A stretch of DNA of 64,000 nucleotides, from NCBI RefSeq assembly GCF_004005935.1, contig NZ_SACQ01000008.1, forward strand, positions 1-64,000. The letters are read 5' to 3'. The stretch's first letter is position 1, and each line of letters starts with the position of its first letter. The notes under the pieces are model-generated. The model saw nothing but the letters and a program-made list of their open reading frames with translations. It was not told the DNA's origin and made no database searches. Made by a program: the position numbers and the translations under genes. Shown piece after piece: positions 50,929 through 59,710 of this stretch. This DNA is from Neptunomonas marina. GTDB taxonomy: Bacteria > Pseudomonadota > Gammaproteobacteria > Pseudomonadales > Balneatricaceae.

Positions 50929-52302
50929 ATGAAGTTGATACGACCTTGGGTCATATTGTTGATCGTAATCACTCTGATTACTGTGATTGGCGTGATCTGG
51001 TTCAAAGCTGAACGGGCGTCTGGCGACCAGCAGGCCTACCGCACCTATCAATACTTGAGCCACCTGCGCACGCTCGATACGCAGCTTGAGCGCGCTATCC
51101 TAAGAGGCGCACTCGATGGTTTCGTCAACTATGAAGATATTCACAACATTCAAACTCGCTTTGCTAAGGCGCTTTTAAGCCAGCCCGATTTACCTTCCCC
51201 TATTCCAAGCATTCTGCAGCCGTTATCAGCCTTGCTGAACCAAAAGCAGGAGATGACCGAAATACTGCGCCAGCTAAGCCACAAAAAGCAGGATGTCGTT
51301 GCTGATGCAACACGCCGCAGTATGCTGCTGCGAGAGCAACTGAGCGAGCATGTTGTGGATGGCACGCTATCTGCCGAAGCGGCTAACAGCTTGCACTACT
51401 ACATTAGCTATATGGTCGGAATCGAGTTTGAGAAACCCAACAGCGAATCGTTGCTGCCGGTGCCCAACGACTTCTCCGAACTGCCCGAATCGTCACGTAT
51501 CAACTGGGTAAACTTGCAGCATCGGCTGAGCCACTTTACGCAACTACGCCAAGAGTACAACAACACGATCCACGAACTCATTGCGTTAGACATCTCGGCG
51601 CCTTTGCAAAGCGCGAATCAAATATTGCTGCAACTTGCAATGGATCAAGAGACGCGGTTTCGCCAGTACTTGCGCTTTATCGTGCTATACATCGCCGCGA
51701 CAGTTGTCATCACAGGTATTCTGATAGCGACGATTCGCCACTATCGCAACAAACAAACCGAGCAGCGTAGACACGCAACAACAGACCATTTAACCGGTCT
51801 TGGTAACCGTCGTCGCTTAGAAGATGAACTACCCGGTATTCTCGAGCGCGCGAAACACAGCGGCAGTCAAGTTGCGGTTATCTTCGTGGATATTGATAAC
51901 TTCAAGTCACTTAACGATATTTTTGGGCACGCTGAAGGTGATAAATATCTGCAGAAAGTGGCAGACACCATGAAAGCCGCTGTGCGAAAAGGCGATATCA
52001 TTACGCGCTTTGGTGGTGACGAGTTCATTATTCTGCTCGAAGGCGCCTCGCGTGACATCGCCGCCAAAGTGGCAGAGTTGGTCGTGTCCAACTGTTACGG
52101 CCAGTTTAAGCGCGAAGACGGCAGTGTCATTGAGGTCGGCGCAAGTATCGGTATCAGCTTATTCCCAGAGGATGGGCAAACGCTATCCGAAATACTGCTC
52201 CAAGCTGATAAGGCGATGTACCGCGCCAAGCACAGCGGCAAAGGCCGTATTAAGTTCCATAAAGATTTGGATGAGTATTTAGGGCGCACTAAACGCCCTT
52301 AG
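50929..52302 (+). CDS. Membrane diguanylate cyclase
   Basis: 457 residues. Two membrane helices (about 7-25 and 251-272) bracket a periplasmic helical sensor. The C-terminal GGDEF domain has DHLTGLGNRR, the intact active site RFGGDEF and, five residues upstream of GGDEF, the inhibitory-site R-K-G-D motif. So it should make cyclic di-GMP with product feedback. The periplasmic sensor has no recognised fold. It stands alone after the haem locus terminator. Confidence 0.92.
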   Translation: MKLIRPWVILLIVITLITVIGVIWFKAERASGDQQAYRTYQYLSHLRTLDTQLERAILRGALDGFVNYEDIHNIQTRFAKALLSQPDLPSPIPSILQPLSALLNQKQEMTEILRQLSHKKQDVVADATRRSMLLREQLSEHVVDGTLSAEAANSLHYYISYMVGIEFEKPNSESLLPVPNDFSELPESSRINWVNLQHRLSHFTQLRQEYNNTIHELIALDISAPLQSANQILLQLAMDQETRFRQYLRFIVLYIAATVVITGILIATIRHYRNKQTEQRRHATTDHLTGLGNRRRLEDELPGILERAKHSGSQVAVIFVDIDNFKSLNDIFGHAEGDKYLQKVADTMKAAVRKGDIITRFGGDEFIILLEGASRDIAAKVAELVVSNCYGQFKREDGSVIEVGASIGISLFPEDGQTLSEILLQADKAMYRAKHSGKGRIKFHKDLDEYLGRTKRP

Positions 52303-52319
52303 ATATTTGAGCCACTTGC

Positions 52320-53105
52320 CTAGGGCAGGCCAAGATCAAAATCATCCGCATCTTGCCAAACAGGAAACTTGTCGCGGAACTGTTGCAACGCCGCCCGATC
52401 GAGCGCAACCGTTTCAACAAACGCTTGATCCACTGGATGATCACAGACCAGCTCGCCTTTAAAATCAACAGCGATGGAGTCACCCGTGTAGTGTAAACCT
52501 GCCGCATCACTACCGATACGGTTCACTCCCACTACGTAGGCATAGTTCTCGATCGCACGCGCTTGTAGCAGGGTACGCCATGGGTTACGCCGAGCACCAG
52601 GCCAGTTCGCGACGTTGATCATCAAGTCATAATCATTGCGGTTGCGCAAAAAGACCGGAAAGCGCAAGTCGTAGCAGATGGAAGGCAAGATGCGCCAGCC
52701 TCGGTACTCGATGAGCGACCGGCTAGTGCCCGCATTGAAGTGTTCATGCTCGTTCCCCATCCGGAACAAGTGCCGCTTGTCATAGTAAGCAACCTCCCCT
52801 TCTGAGGTGACAAAAAGGAAGCGATTCACATAAGCGCCATCTTCTTTAATCGCAACCGATCCACATATGGCAGCGCCAAGCTCATGCGCCTGCTGCTTGA
52901 GCCAAGGCAATGTTTCGCCTTCCATAGGCTCAGCCATTGTCTCAGGACTCATCATAAAGCCTGTGGTAAACATCTCGGGCAGCACAATAAGGTCAGTCGC
53001 CCCCTGCAGAGGCTCCATCACGTTACTCAGCATCTGTCGATTTGTTTCCGGCGCTTGCCAAGCGAGTTCTGTTTGTACGATGGAAACACGCAAGATATCA
53101 GTCAT
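52320..53105 (-). CDS. Omega-amidase, YafV-type nitrilase
   Basis: 261 residues with the nitrilase-superfamily catalytic triad: E in LPEMFTTG, K in YDKRHLFRM, C in SICYDLRFP. It should hydrolyse alpha-ketoglutaramate (and ketosuccinamate) to keto acids. It is 12 bases downstream of the methionine aminotransferase gene; the pair makes a glutamine transaminase / omega-amidase route that salvages methionine from its keto acid. Confidence 0.92.
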   Translation of the reverse strand: MTDILRVSIVQTELAWQAPETNRQMLSNVMEPLQGATDLIVLPEMFTTGFMMSPETMAEPMEGETLPWLKQQAHELGAAICGSVAIKEDGAYVNRFLFVTSEGEVAYYDKRHLFRMGNEHEHFNAGTSRSLIEYRGWRILPSICYDLRFPVFLRNRNDYDLMINVANWPGARRNPWRTLLQARAIENYAYVVGVNRIGSDAAGLHYTGDSIAVDFKGELVCDHPVDQAFVETVALDRAALQQFRDKFPVWQDADDFDLGLP

Positions 53106-53117
53106 AAGTAGCTCCCT

Positions 53118-54266
53118 CTATAAATTAACTAAACGCTCAGCAGCCGCTTTTAAGGTCGCTTCGCCTTTGGCGAAGCAAAAACGCACAATACGTGTATCAG
53201 GCGGTGTTTGGTAGAACACCGAAATCGGTATAGCCACAACCCCCGCATGTTCGATTAACCACTGACAAAACTCGATATCCGGTACATCTTTAATGGCACG
53301 ATAATCAACTAGTTGGAAATAGGTACCTTGCGTTGGTAGCAGTTCAAAACGGCTAGATGCCATCAAACGACAAAAAAGATCACGTTTTTGTTGATAAAAA
53401 GCGGGGAGCTCAAAGCCATAATTTGGCGCATCAGCCATATAGTCCGCGATAGCCAACTGCATGGGTGTAGATATGGCGAATGTCAGATATTGATGGACTT
53501 TTCTAAGCTCTGCAGAGAGCGCTGCAGGCGCAAGGCAATAGCCTACTTTCCACCCGGTAATGTGATATGTCTTACCAAAAGAAGACACCACAAAGCTGCG
53601 CTCCCGCAAGGCTTCATGCCCAGCCACACTCTGATGTTGCTCACCATCAAAGACGATATGCTCGTACACCTCATCACTGAGAACCAAAATATCTGTGTCG
53701 GCAAGCATATCCGCCAGTGTATCTAGGTCGTGCTGGGTGAGCGTTGTACCAGTTGGGTTGTGCGGCGAGTTAAGAATAATCAGCCGTGTCTTGGCGGTTA
53801 TAGCATCGCGTACGGCTTGCCAGTCGACCTTAAAGTGTGGCGCAGAGAGCTGCAGGCGAACGGTTGTCCCGCCATTAATCTCTACCGCAGGCTCGTAACT
53901 ATCGTAGGCCGGATCAAACATAATCACTTCATCACCGGTACGAACAACCGCAGAGATCGCTGCAAATAGCGCTTCTGTCGCGCCGGAGGTGATCGTAATC
54001 TCACGCTCTGCGCAGTAGTGACCACCGTAAAAGCGGCTGACTTTCTCTGCAATGGCCTCGCGCAATGCTGGCACACCTGCCATTGGCGCATATTGGTTCG
54101 CACCTGACGAGATGTGATGCCCCACAGCGTCGAGAAGTGCTGTCGGCCCATCAAAGTCAGGGAAACCTTGGGAAAGATCAAGCGCATTATGTTGTGCCGC
54201 TAATTGCGACATTTGCGTGAAAATAGTGGTACCGACTTTCGGTAACTTCGTCTCTGGGTAGTTCAT
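53118..54266 (-). CDS. Methionine aminotransferase (YbdL-like)
   Basis: 382 residues from ATG 54266 (MNYPETKLPKVG). Class I/II PLP enzyme: NSPHNPTGTTL, the Lys in SSFGKTYHITGWKVGY, and RFCFAKGEATL with the carboxylate-binding Arg at the end. It matches the kynurenine/methionine-oxo-acid aminotransferase branch. With the adjacent omega-amidase it would convert 2-oxo-4-methylthiobutanoate and glutamine to methionine irreversibly. Confidence 0.9.
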   Translation of the reverse strand: MNYPETKLPKVGTTIFTQMSQLAAQHNALDLSQGFPDFDGPTALLDAVGHHISSGANQYAPMAGVPALREAIAEKVSRFYGGHYCAEREITITSGATEALFAAISAVVRTGDEVIMFDPAYDSYEPAVEINGGTTVRLQLSAPHFKVDWQAVRDAITAKTRLIILNSPHNPTGTTLTQHDLDTLADMLADTDILVLSDEVYEHIVFDGEQHQSVAGHEALRERSFVVSSFGKTYHITGWKVGYCLAPAALSAELRKVHQYLTFAISTPMQLAIADYMADAPNYGFELPAFYQQKRDLFCRLMASSRFELLPTQGTYFQLVDYRAIKDVPDIEFCQWLIEHAGVVAIPISVFYQTPPDTRIVRFCFAKGEATLKAAAERLVNL

Positions 54267-54332
54267 TACAGCGTGTGCTTCCCGGTGAAAAAAAACAGTC
54301 TCCAGTATACCGAAAAGCACTGCTAAAACGAT

Positions 54333-54908
54333 CTAGTACTCGTATGGCTCGATACGAAATGCTTCCATGCCATAGCCAGACGACGCCAACTCATGACTGA
54401 AGGTTTCGGTTTTCAACTTACCAGTCACCCACACGGCATCATAAATGCTCTCTAGCGTAACGCCTGGCTCATACTCAACATAGATAATTTGATTGGATGG
54501 CGGTGGTGGCGTGTGAATACAAGCACCAAAGTAAGGCACTAAAAAGAACTTATAGATAACGCGCCCTTCTCCCTCAATAGGCACAACAAAGCCAGGAACT
54601 TTCGCCATTTTGCCGTCCATTTCAGGGACTATCGGCGCAGACTGCAGCGCGACCTGTAGCTGATCCATCAGCTCAGCCGCGCGTGGGTCAAGATCATCTA
54701 GCGCACTAAACTCTTCGACATCGATAATGCCCTCAAGCGTAAAGTCAGCAGGCATCAGGTGATCCCACTCAAGCACTTCAACCACTTCACCATTAACGGT
54801 TGCCGGTGCCTCATCTGCAGCTACACTAATGCGTGCAGTAACCAGCAAAAATACAGCAAATAGGCAAAACAACGCCCTTGGATATCCCACAAAGACTCTC
54901 CTAATCAT
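54333..54908 (-). CDS. DUF3299 exported protein of a zinc-regulated operon
   Basis: 191 residues from ATG 54908 (earlier in-frame starts lie within the upstream permease gene). The N-terminal hydrophobic segment (about 9-26) ends near ISVAADEA, so it is exported. DUF3299 signatures: EWDHLMPADF, VPGFVVPIEG and YFGACIHTPPPPSNQ, the last with a Cys-x-His pair that could bind metal. Last gene of the DUF2796-ABC ATPase-permease operon under a Zur-like box. Confidence 0.82.
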   Translation of the reverse strand: MIRRVFVGYPRALFCLFAVFLLVTARISVAADEAPATVNGEVVEVLEWDHLMPADFTLEGIIDVEEFSALDDLDPRAAELMDQLQVALQSAPIVPEMDGKMAKVPGFVVPIEGEGRVIYKFFLVPYFGACIHTPPPPSNQIIYVEYEPGVTLESIYDAVWVTGKLKTETFSHELASSGYGMEAFRIEPYEY

Positions 54909-54913
54909 GATAA

Positions 54914-56173
54914 CTAGCGAGAGGATAACCCATCTGCGGCAGAAAGTCGGTACGCTTGTAATCCCGGCCAGATACCGGTCAAACCACCCGCAGCCACGAT
55001 CATAAGAAGCAGCGTTAAGTACTCCCAAGAGGGATAATAGCTTTCAAGATATAGCCCCATATCCTCAAGCACAGGCGATAGAAGATAGAGCCCTAGTACG
55101 GCAGCCAATAGGCCTAGCAACGCACCTACTAAAGAGACCAGTGCCGATTCAAGCACCAGCATAAACACGATGTGCCAAGGTCTTGCGCCCACAGCGCGAA
55201 AGATCGCCAGCTCACGGCGCCGCGCACTAAGGCTGGTCAGCAAGACCGCTAACATACCGATCAAACCGGCGACTACAACGCAGGCTGAGACGATCAGTAG
55301 TGCACTCTCGACATTACGTAGCAGCTCCCAAAGCTGCTGTAAGGCAGCACCGGGCAAAATAGCTTGTAACGGTTCTTTGCGATAGCTATTAATCTGGCGC
55401 TGAAGGTGGAATGTACCAAGCTTCGATTTCACCCCAACCAACACGGCAGTCACATCTTTAGGCGTCAGAGAGAGCTTGCGCACCTCTTCTGCCGATTGCT
55501 GCATCCCTGCGATGGGTACGCCCGCCTCCCAGCCGACATGAATAGCTGTGATCGCCTCATTACTGACAAACAAGGAGCGATCTACCGGAGTCCCTGTACC
55601 TGCCAAGATACCCACGATACGAAACGGCTTATCCTTGTGATCAGAGAAGCTCTTCTTGCCCATACCATGGGACAAAACTATCTGCTCGCCCAACTGATAA
55701 CCGAGTACCTTAGCCACCTCTGCGCCGAGCACGACATCATAGAGATCTTTGTAAGGGGCACCTTGGCTAAAGCCCAATGCGGTATCGCGACCAATACGGA
55801 TATGCTCAAAAAAGGACGGCGCAGCACCCACCACACGATAACCACGATGGGAGTCACCCAAAGAGATCGGCTCAGCCCACTCGACATAACGATTAGCTGC
55901 GATCTTCTGGTAACTATCCCAGCTGATATTTCGGGTAGCCTGCCCAATGTGAAACACTGAGTACAGCAATAGCTGTAACTCGCCACCGCGTGCTCCAACA
56001 ATAAGGTCAGTACCGGCGATCGAACGGTCAAAGCTGGCGCGAACCTCTTCCCGTACTTTTTCAACACCGATGAGCAGAGCAACACTGAGGGCAATGGTTA
56101 GGACGATAAAAGCCAACGTGCCACGGCGGCTCCAGCTACTGGCAATCGCCTCTTTAATCAACATAAACACCAC
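54914..56173 (-). CDS. FtsX-like ABC permease (MacB type)
   Basis: 419 residues. N-terminal membrane helix (about 20-40), a large periplasmic domain (about 45-280), then three membrane helices with the FtsX core (LLTSLSARRRELAIFRAVGA). MacB/Lol-like exporters of this layout act on periplasmic substrates by mechanotransmission. It overlaps the ATPase gene by 20 bp. The operon context (DUF2796, DUF3299, Zur box) points to zinc-related envelope function. Confidence 0.9.
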   Translation of the reverse strand: MVFMLIKEAIASSWSRRGTLAFIVLTIALSVALLIGVEKVREEVRASFDRSIAGTDLIVGARGGELQLLLYSVFHIGQATRNISWDSYQKIAANRYVEWAEPISLGDSHRGYRVVGAAPSFFEHIRIGRDTALGFSQGAPYKDLYDVVLGAEVAKVLGYQLGEQIVLSHGMGKKSFSDHKDKPFRIVGILAGTGTPVDRSLFVSNEAITAIHVGWEAGVPIAGMQQSAEEVRKLSLTPKDVTAVLVGVKSKLGTFHLQRQINSYRKEPLQAILPGAALQQLWELLRNVESALLIVSACVVVAGLIGMLAVLLTSLSARRRELAIFRAVGARPWHIVFMLVLESALVSLVGALLGLLAAVLGLYLLSPVLEDMGLYLESYYPSWEYLTLLLMIVAAGGLTGIWPGLQAYRLSAADGLSSR

Positions 56174-56870
56174 CCATCGTTTTCGAAGCCTGATTGATAT
56201 CAGCTAACTGAATAACTCGATCAAACTGGGGGGCCAGTCGCTCATCATGACTCACTAAAATCAAGGTCGCATCCGCAGCTTTCACCTCAGCTTGGAGCAA
56301 TGCAACGAAACGCTGTGCCGAGGCAGTATCGAGTGCGGAGGTTGGCTCATCTGCAATGATCAACTCCGGAGCACCAATCAGCGCTCGAGCAATGGCCACG
56401 CGCTGCTGCTGACCTACCGAGAGCTGGCTAACCGGTCGCTTCTCATCGACAAGTTCCGCAAGGCCTAATGAGCTAAGCAGCGATGTACACGCGCTTTGAA
56501 CCGAGCCAAAGCGCGCTATTGCGCGCTGCCGCCGCTGCTTCGAAACGCGGCAGGCCAGCTGCACATTAGCTTCAATCGAGAGATAGGGAAGCAGGTTAAG
56601 TGATTGAAAAATGAAACCGATATGATCAGCACGGAAGCGATCTCTTGCCACCGAGTTTAACCGGTTTAACCTCGTATCCCCTATTCTGATCTCCCCCCGC
56701 TGCGGGACTAGCATTCCCGTCATCAAGTTGAGCAAGGTGCTTTTTCCGCTGCCAGATGGTCCTTGTAAAAAAACCATCTCGCCCGCTGCAATACTGCATG
56801 AAGGGATATCAATAACCGGCGACTGCTGAGCCCATGCAAAGCTCAGCGCCTCGATGGAGATCGCTGCCAT
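56154..56870 (-). CDS. ABC transporter ATPase (LolD/MacB type)
   Basis: 238 residues. Walker A GPSGSGKST, Q-loop IFQSLNLLPYL, signature LSVGQQQRVAIARAL, Walker B LIIADEPTSALD, H-loop LVSHD. Drives the FtsX-like permease encoded next. It starts eight bases after the DUF2796 stop. Confidence 0.93.
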   Translation of the reverse strand: MAAISIEALSFAWAQQSPVIDIPSCSIAAGEMVFLQGPSGSGKSTLLNLMTGMLVPQRGEIRIGDTRLNRLNSVARDRFRADHIGFIFQSLNLLPYLSIEANVQLACRVSKQRRQRAIARFGSVQSACTSLLSSLGLAELVDEKRPVSQLSVGQQQRVAIARALIGAPELIIADEPTSALDTASAQRFVALLQAEVKAADATLILVSHDERLAPQFDRVIQLADINQASKTMGGVYVD

Positions 56871-56878
56871 ATCGTTCT

Positions 56879-57505
56879 CTATTTCAGGGAGATACTCGCT
56901 GTTGCGCTGTTGACTTCTCCGCCCTTCTGACCGCTGATACCAATAGCTTGATAACGAACGGTTTCTAGGGCTGGATAGTGGTTAAACAGACCCACCTGCA
57001 GGCTATTGAGTTCCTTCGGTTTTTGGCATTCGAACGTATACTCAACCATAAAGTCGCTGTGACCACCATGATCTTGGTGTTTATCGTGGTCGTGGTCGTG
57101 GTCGTCAGAAGCTGCCATATTTTCATCATGGCCGTGCTTATCTTCATGGCCGTGCTTCTCATGCGTGTCATGGTCATCAGACATCGCCACTAAGGCCTGC
57201 TCAACATTAGCATGCTTAAGAATACACAGGGCAGCGTCGGGCAACAGAATGTTTTGGTAGCCATCACGCAACTGCTGAACCGCCGCAATCACTTGCTTGT
57301 GTTGGGCTTCATTTTTGACTTCATGTTCAAAACCCACAATCGTATCAGCTGGCGACTTAAACATGATATCGAGGCGCTTGCCCTCAAACGCAGCATTTAA
57401 CTCAGCAATGCCATGCTCATGAGCATCGCTCGCAGAAGCTGCGCTAGCAGCAAAACCAACCAGTAAACAAGACCCTAAAACACATAACTGTTTCATCGTT
57501 TTCAT
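56879..57505 (-). CDS. DUF2796 periplasmic histidine-rich zinc-binding protein
   Basis: 208 residues. Signal peptide cleaved after ASA (about residue 24). HEHGIAELNAAFEGKRLD is the DUF2796 signature. A linker (about 110-150) is packed with His, Asp and Glu (for example HEKHGHEDKHGHDE and DHDHDHDKHQDHGGH), a metal-collecting stretch. It resembles ZrgA of the zinc-regulated zrg cluster of Vibrio. First gene of the four-gene operon, with a Zur box upstream. Confidence 0.9.
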   Translation of the reverse strand: MKTMKQLCVLGSCLLVGFAASAASASDAHEHGIAELNAAFEGKRLDIMFKSPADTIVGFEHEVKNEAQHKQVIAAVQQLRDGYQNILLPDAALCILKHANVEQALVAMSDDHDTHEKHGHEDKHGHDENMAASDDHDHDHDKHQDHGGHSDFMVEYTFECQKPKELNSLQVGLFNHYPALETVRYQAIGISGQKGGEVNSATASISLK

Positions 57506-57530
57506 TCCAGCACGTTAAGATTTTCAATTC

Positions 57531-57543
57531 GTTATAACATAAC
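57531..57543 (-). promoter_or_regulatory. Zur box upstream of the DUF2796 operon
   Basis: GTTATGTTATAAC on the minus strand matches the Zur core GTTATAnTATAAC at all but one defined position, with AT-rich flanks. It lies about 25-40 bp upstream of the start codon, so zinc-loaded Zur would repress the operon. Confidence 0.75.
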
Positions 57544-57583
57544 ATATCGAAAATAAAAGATGGAGCCATCCATCTTTGCTGTA

Positions 57584-58339
57584 CTAACGGTATTTTGCGG
57601 TAATCTGGTCGATAGAGCCGTCTCGATACATCTCTTTAAGGCTACTATTCAGAAGATCAATCAGCGACGAGGGGGTATCTGGGTGAAATGCGATACCCAT
57701 AACCGTACGCTTGAAAGTCAGCACCTCTTTGAGTGCCCCAACGCCCTCTTTTTTGGCAAGATAAGGCCCTAACAGATGTCCTGTGGCCCATAAGTCGATG
57801 CGCCCGCGCGCAAGCTTACGGGCGTTTAGTTCATCGCGACGCACCAAATCTAGTTCAAACCCTTGATCGGCTAAGAACAGTGCAGTCGCATCACCGCGGT
57901 AGGCTCCAATACGATACTGCTTTGCCTCTTCGAGCGAGCTAATCTTAATGTCGCTATCAGACATGGCAAGAAACACCCACTTGTTCTCTGTTAATGGGCT
58001 CACCCACTTAAACAAAGATTCACGCTCTTCGGTGCGTGTGGTGGAGTAAACTCCCGTATTCACCTCAGTTTGCGCTTGGTTATAAGCACGATTCCACGGC
58101 AGCAGCGACAGTTCGTTTTGAATCTGGTTGCGCTCCATTAGCGCACGCACGATATCGGTTGAGATCCCGGTAATCTGGCCGTTACGTGCCAACATATTAA
58201 AAGGAGGGTAGTTCTCCGTCACCAGCGCAATGGGTGGGTAGCTCGCAGCAGCGTCGTCCTGCGCAGCACCGGCTGCCTCCTGAGCCACTGTCGATAGACT
58301 GCTGAGCAATAGCAGTGCAATACAAAGTAGACGACGCAT
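57584..58339 (-). CDS. Periplasmic solute-binding protein (amino-acid ABC/SBP_bac_3 type)
   Basis: 251 residues from ATG 58339. Signal peptide cleaved near VAQE (about residue 20), then a type II binding fold: ENYPPFNMLARNGQITGIST, LPWNRAYNQA, GAYRGDATALFL. No ABC permease or ATPase is adjacent; instead the gene 4 bases upstream encodes a HAMP sensor. It may act as a ligand-sensing partner rather than in transport. Confidence 0.88.
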   Translation of the reverse strand: MRRLLCIALLLLSSLSTVAQEAAGAAQDDAAASYPPIALVTENYPPFNMLARNGQITGISTDIVRALMERNQIQNELSLLPWNRAYNQAQTEVNTGVYSTTRTEERESLFKWVSPLTENKWVFLAMSDSDIKISSLEEAKQYRIGAYRGDATALFLADQGFELDLVRRDELNARKLARGRIDLWATGHLLGPYLAKKEGVGALKEVLTFKRTVMGIAFHPDTPSSLIDLLNSSLKEMYRDGSIDQITAKYR

Positions 58340-58343
58340 CACG

Positions 58344-59072
58344 TTATTGCTCCCGCGCTTTGTTCGCTTGGCGAATCTTCTTGAACGCAACGGAGAGACT
58401 ACGCTGCATACGCGATAGCGAATCAGCCAGTAGGCCGATCTCATCATTGCTGGAGATATCGATGACTGTATTTAAACGCCCTGAGCTGATCTCACTCGCC
58501 TGCTCCGCCAAGCGACGAATCGGCGTGATCAAAAATTTACCGAGCAACAGCACCAAGATCACAAAAATAACGAGGTTCAGTGCCACAACACGCACCACTT
58601 CCAATATCACTTGGAACTGAATGTCCTCTTTGACAAAACGGTCGCTGATATAGACCGAGACCGAACCAATCGCTTTGTCCTCGTAGAACACTGGCGCATC
58701 GGAGATAGCGAACGCACCGGTCTGAATGGTGCCGGACGAGCCAATTATCTCCCAATTGTAATCGCGCTCCTTAGCGCCCATTACATCTTTCCCATCGCTA
58801 TCGTGCACCACAATCGCTAACACACTGGGCTCAAGCATTTCAGCTTCAATCGAAGCATCAATACGCTCTTTATCCAAATTCCACACAGGGATGGTCAGGT
58901 GACGCGCAATCCGTTGGGCCGTTACATTTGCACGGTCTTCCAGTTGAGCTTCCTCCTTGGCGACCACCTCCAGCGCATCATAGACGCCGACTGCGGCGAG
59001 AATCGCTGTCGTACAGACCAAAGTGATCATAATAACTTTGCTACGAATCGATCCTGTGTATTGCCTGCTCAT
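58344..59072 (-). CDS. HAMP-domain membrane sensor without output domain
   Basis: 242 residues. First membrane helix about 10-28, a periplasmic sensor domain (about 35-160) with ARHLTIPVWNLDKERI, a second membrane helix (about 160-178), then one HAMP domain (ITPIRRLAEQASEISSGRLN and EIGLLADSLSRMQRSL) and a short coiled tail. There is no kinase, GGDEF or chemotaxis signalling domain. It is coupled to the binding-protein gene. The stop is clean, with no sign that a downstream domain was lost by frameshift. Confidence 0.88.
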   Translation of the reverse strand: MSRQYTGSIRSKVIMITLVCTTAILAAVGVYDALEVVAKEEAQLEDRANVTAQRIARHLTIPVWNLDKERIDASIEAEMLEPSVLAIVVHDSDGKDVMGAKERDYNWEIIGSSGTIQTGAFAISDAPVFYEDKAIGSVSVYISDRFVKEDIQFQVILEVVRVVALNLVIFVILVLLLGKFLITPIRRLAEQASEISSGRLNTVIDISSNDEIGLLADSLSRMQRSLSVAFKKIRQANKAREQ

Positions 59073-59210
59073 TAACTACTCCATTGACTGGTTTGGAACC
59101 TGACCGATAATACTTTCGTATAACCCTATACACAACAGGTATAAACGCTTTAATTCACGCGCCAAAGCAATCACTTAGGCAAGCGGTACAACCTGCCCCG
59201 CAACGGCACG

Positions 59211-59465
59211 TTAGTTATTGAGATTTGCGATTAGCGCTAATTTCTTAGCTCGGCTTAAACGTTTGATGGCTAACTCACGCCGCGTCGCCTCCGCACGAGT
59301 CGGTTGCGCTTCTGACCATACCAGAGCAACCGGACGCCTTGCGCGCGTGTACTTGGCACCTTTCCGAGGGTCGTGGTTGTGCTCTTCGACACGCCGCTCA
59401 CAATCTGTCGTGATTCCGGCATAGAGTGTTTTATCAGCACATTCGAGGAGATAAACGAACCACAC
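59211..59465 (-). CDS. GIY-YIG domain protein, UPF0213 (YhbQ-like)
   Basis: 84 residues, a single GIY-YIG domain: FVYLLECADKTLYAGITTD, CERRVEEH, AKYTRARRPVALVW. It is the small stand-alone type with a possible DNA-endonuclease activity. GTG start. Confidence 0.92.
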   Translation of the reverse strand: MWFVYLLECADKTLYAGITTDCERRVEEHNHDPRKGAKYTRARRPVALVWSEAQPTRAEATRRELAIKRLSRAKKLALIANLNN

Positions 59466-59710
59466 AAAGGGATCTCAATATAGTTATTTTTTTCAACAAG
59501 ATAGCGCGATGTTAACACACTTTCAGTAGATATTAAGTGATTATGAACCCGTAACCAGAACATCACTAACGCATGGCATGCTACACGATATCCAGCGGTG
59601 TATTGAGCAAAGACAAGAAACAGATCGTCCTAGATATCAATATAAAAAAATCCTAATATTCGGTGATACTATGGCTCTGTAACACGCTCTAGGGATGCCA
59701 TGGAGGCTCT

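Noticed and set aside
54909..55028. 40-codon upstream extension of the DUF3299 gene
   Set aside because: It lies almost entirely inside the FtsX-like permease gene; the signal-peptide-like start at 54908 fits better.
56965..57193. Open frames in other frames over the His-rich linker
   Set aside because: They are repetitive-sequence shadows of the DUF2796 gene (Thr/Met/Val runs).
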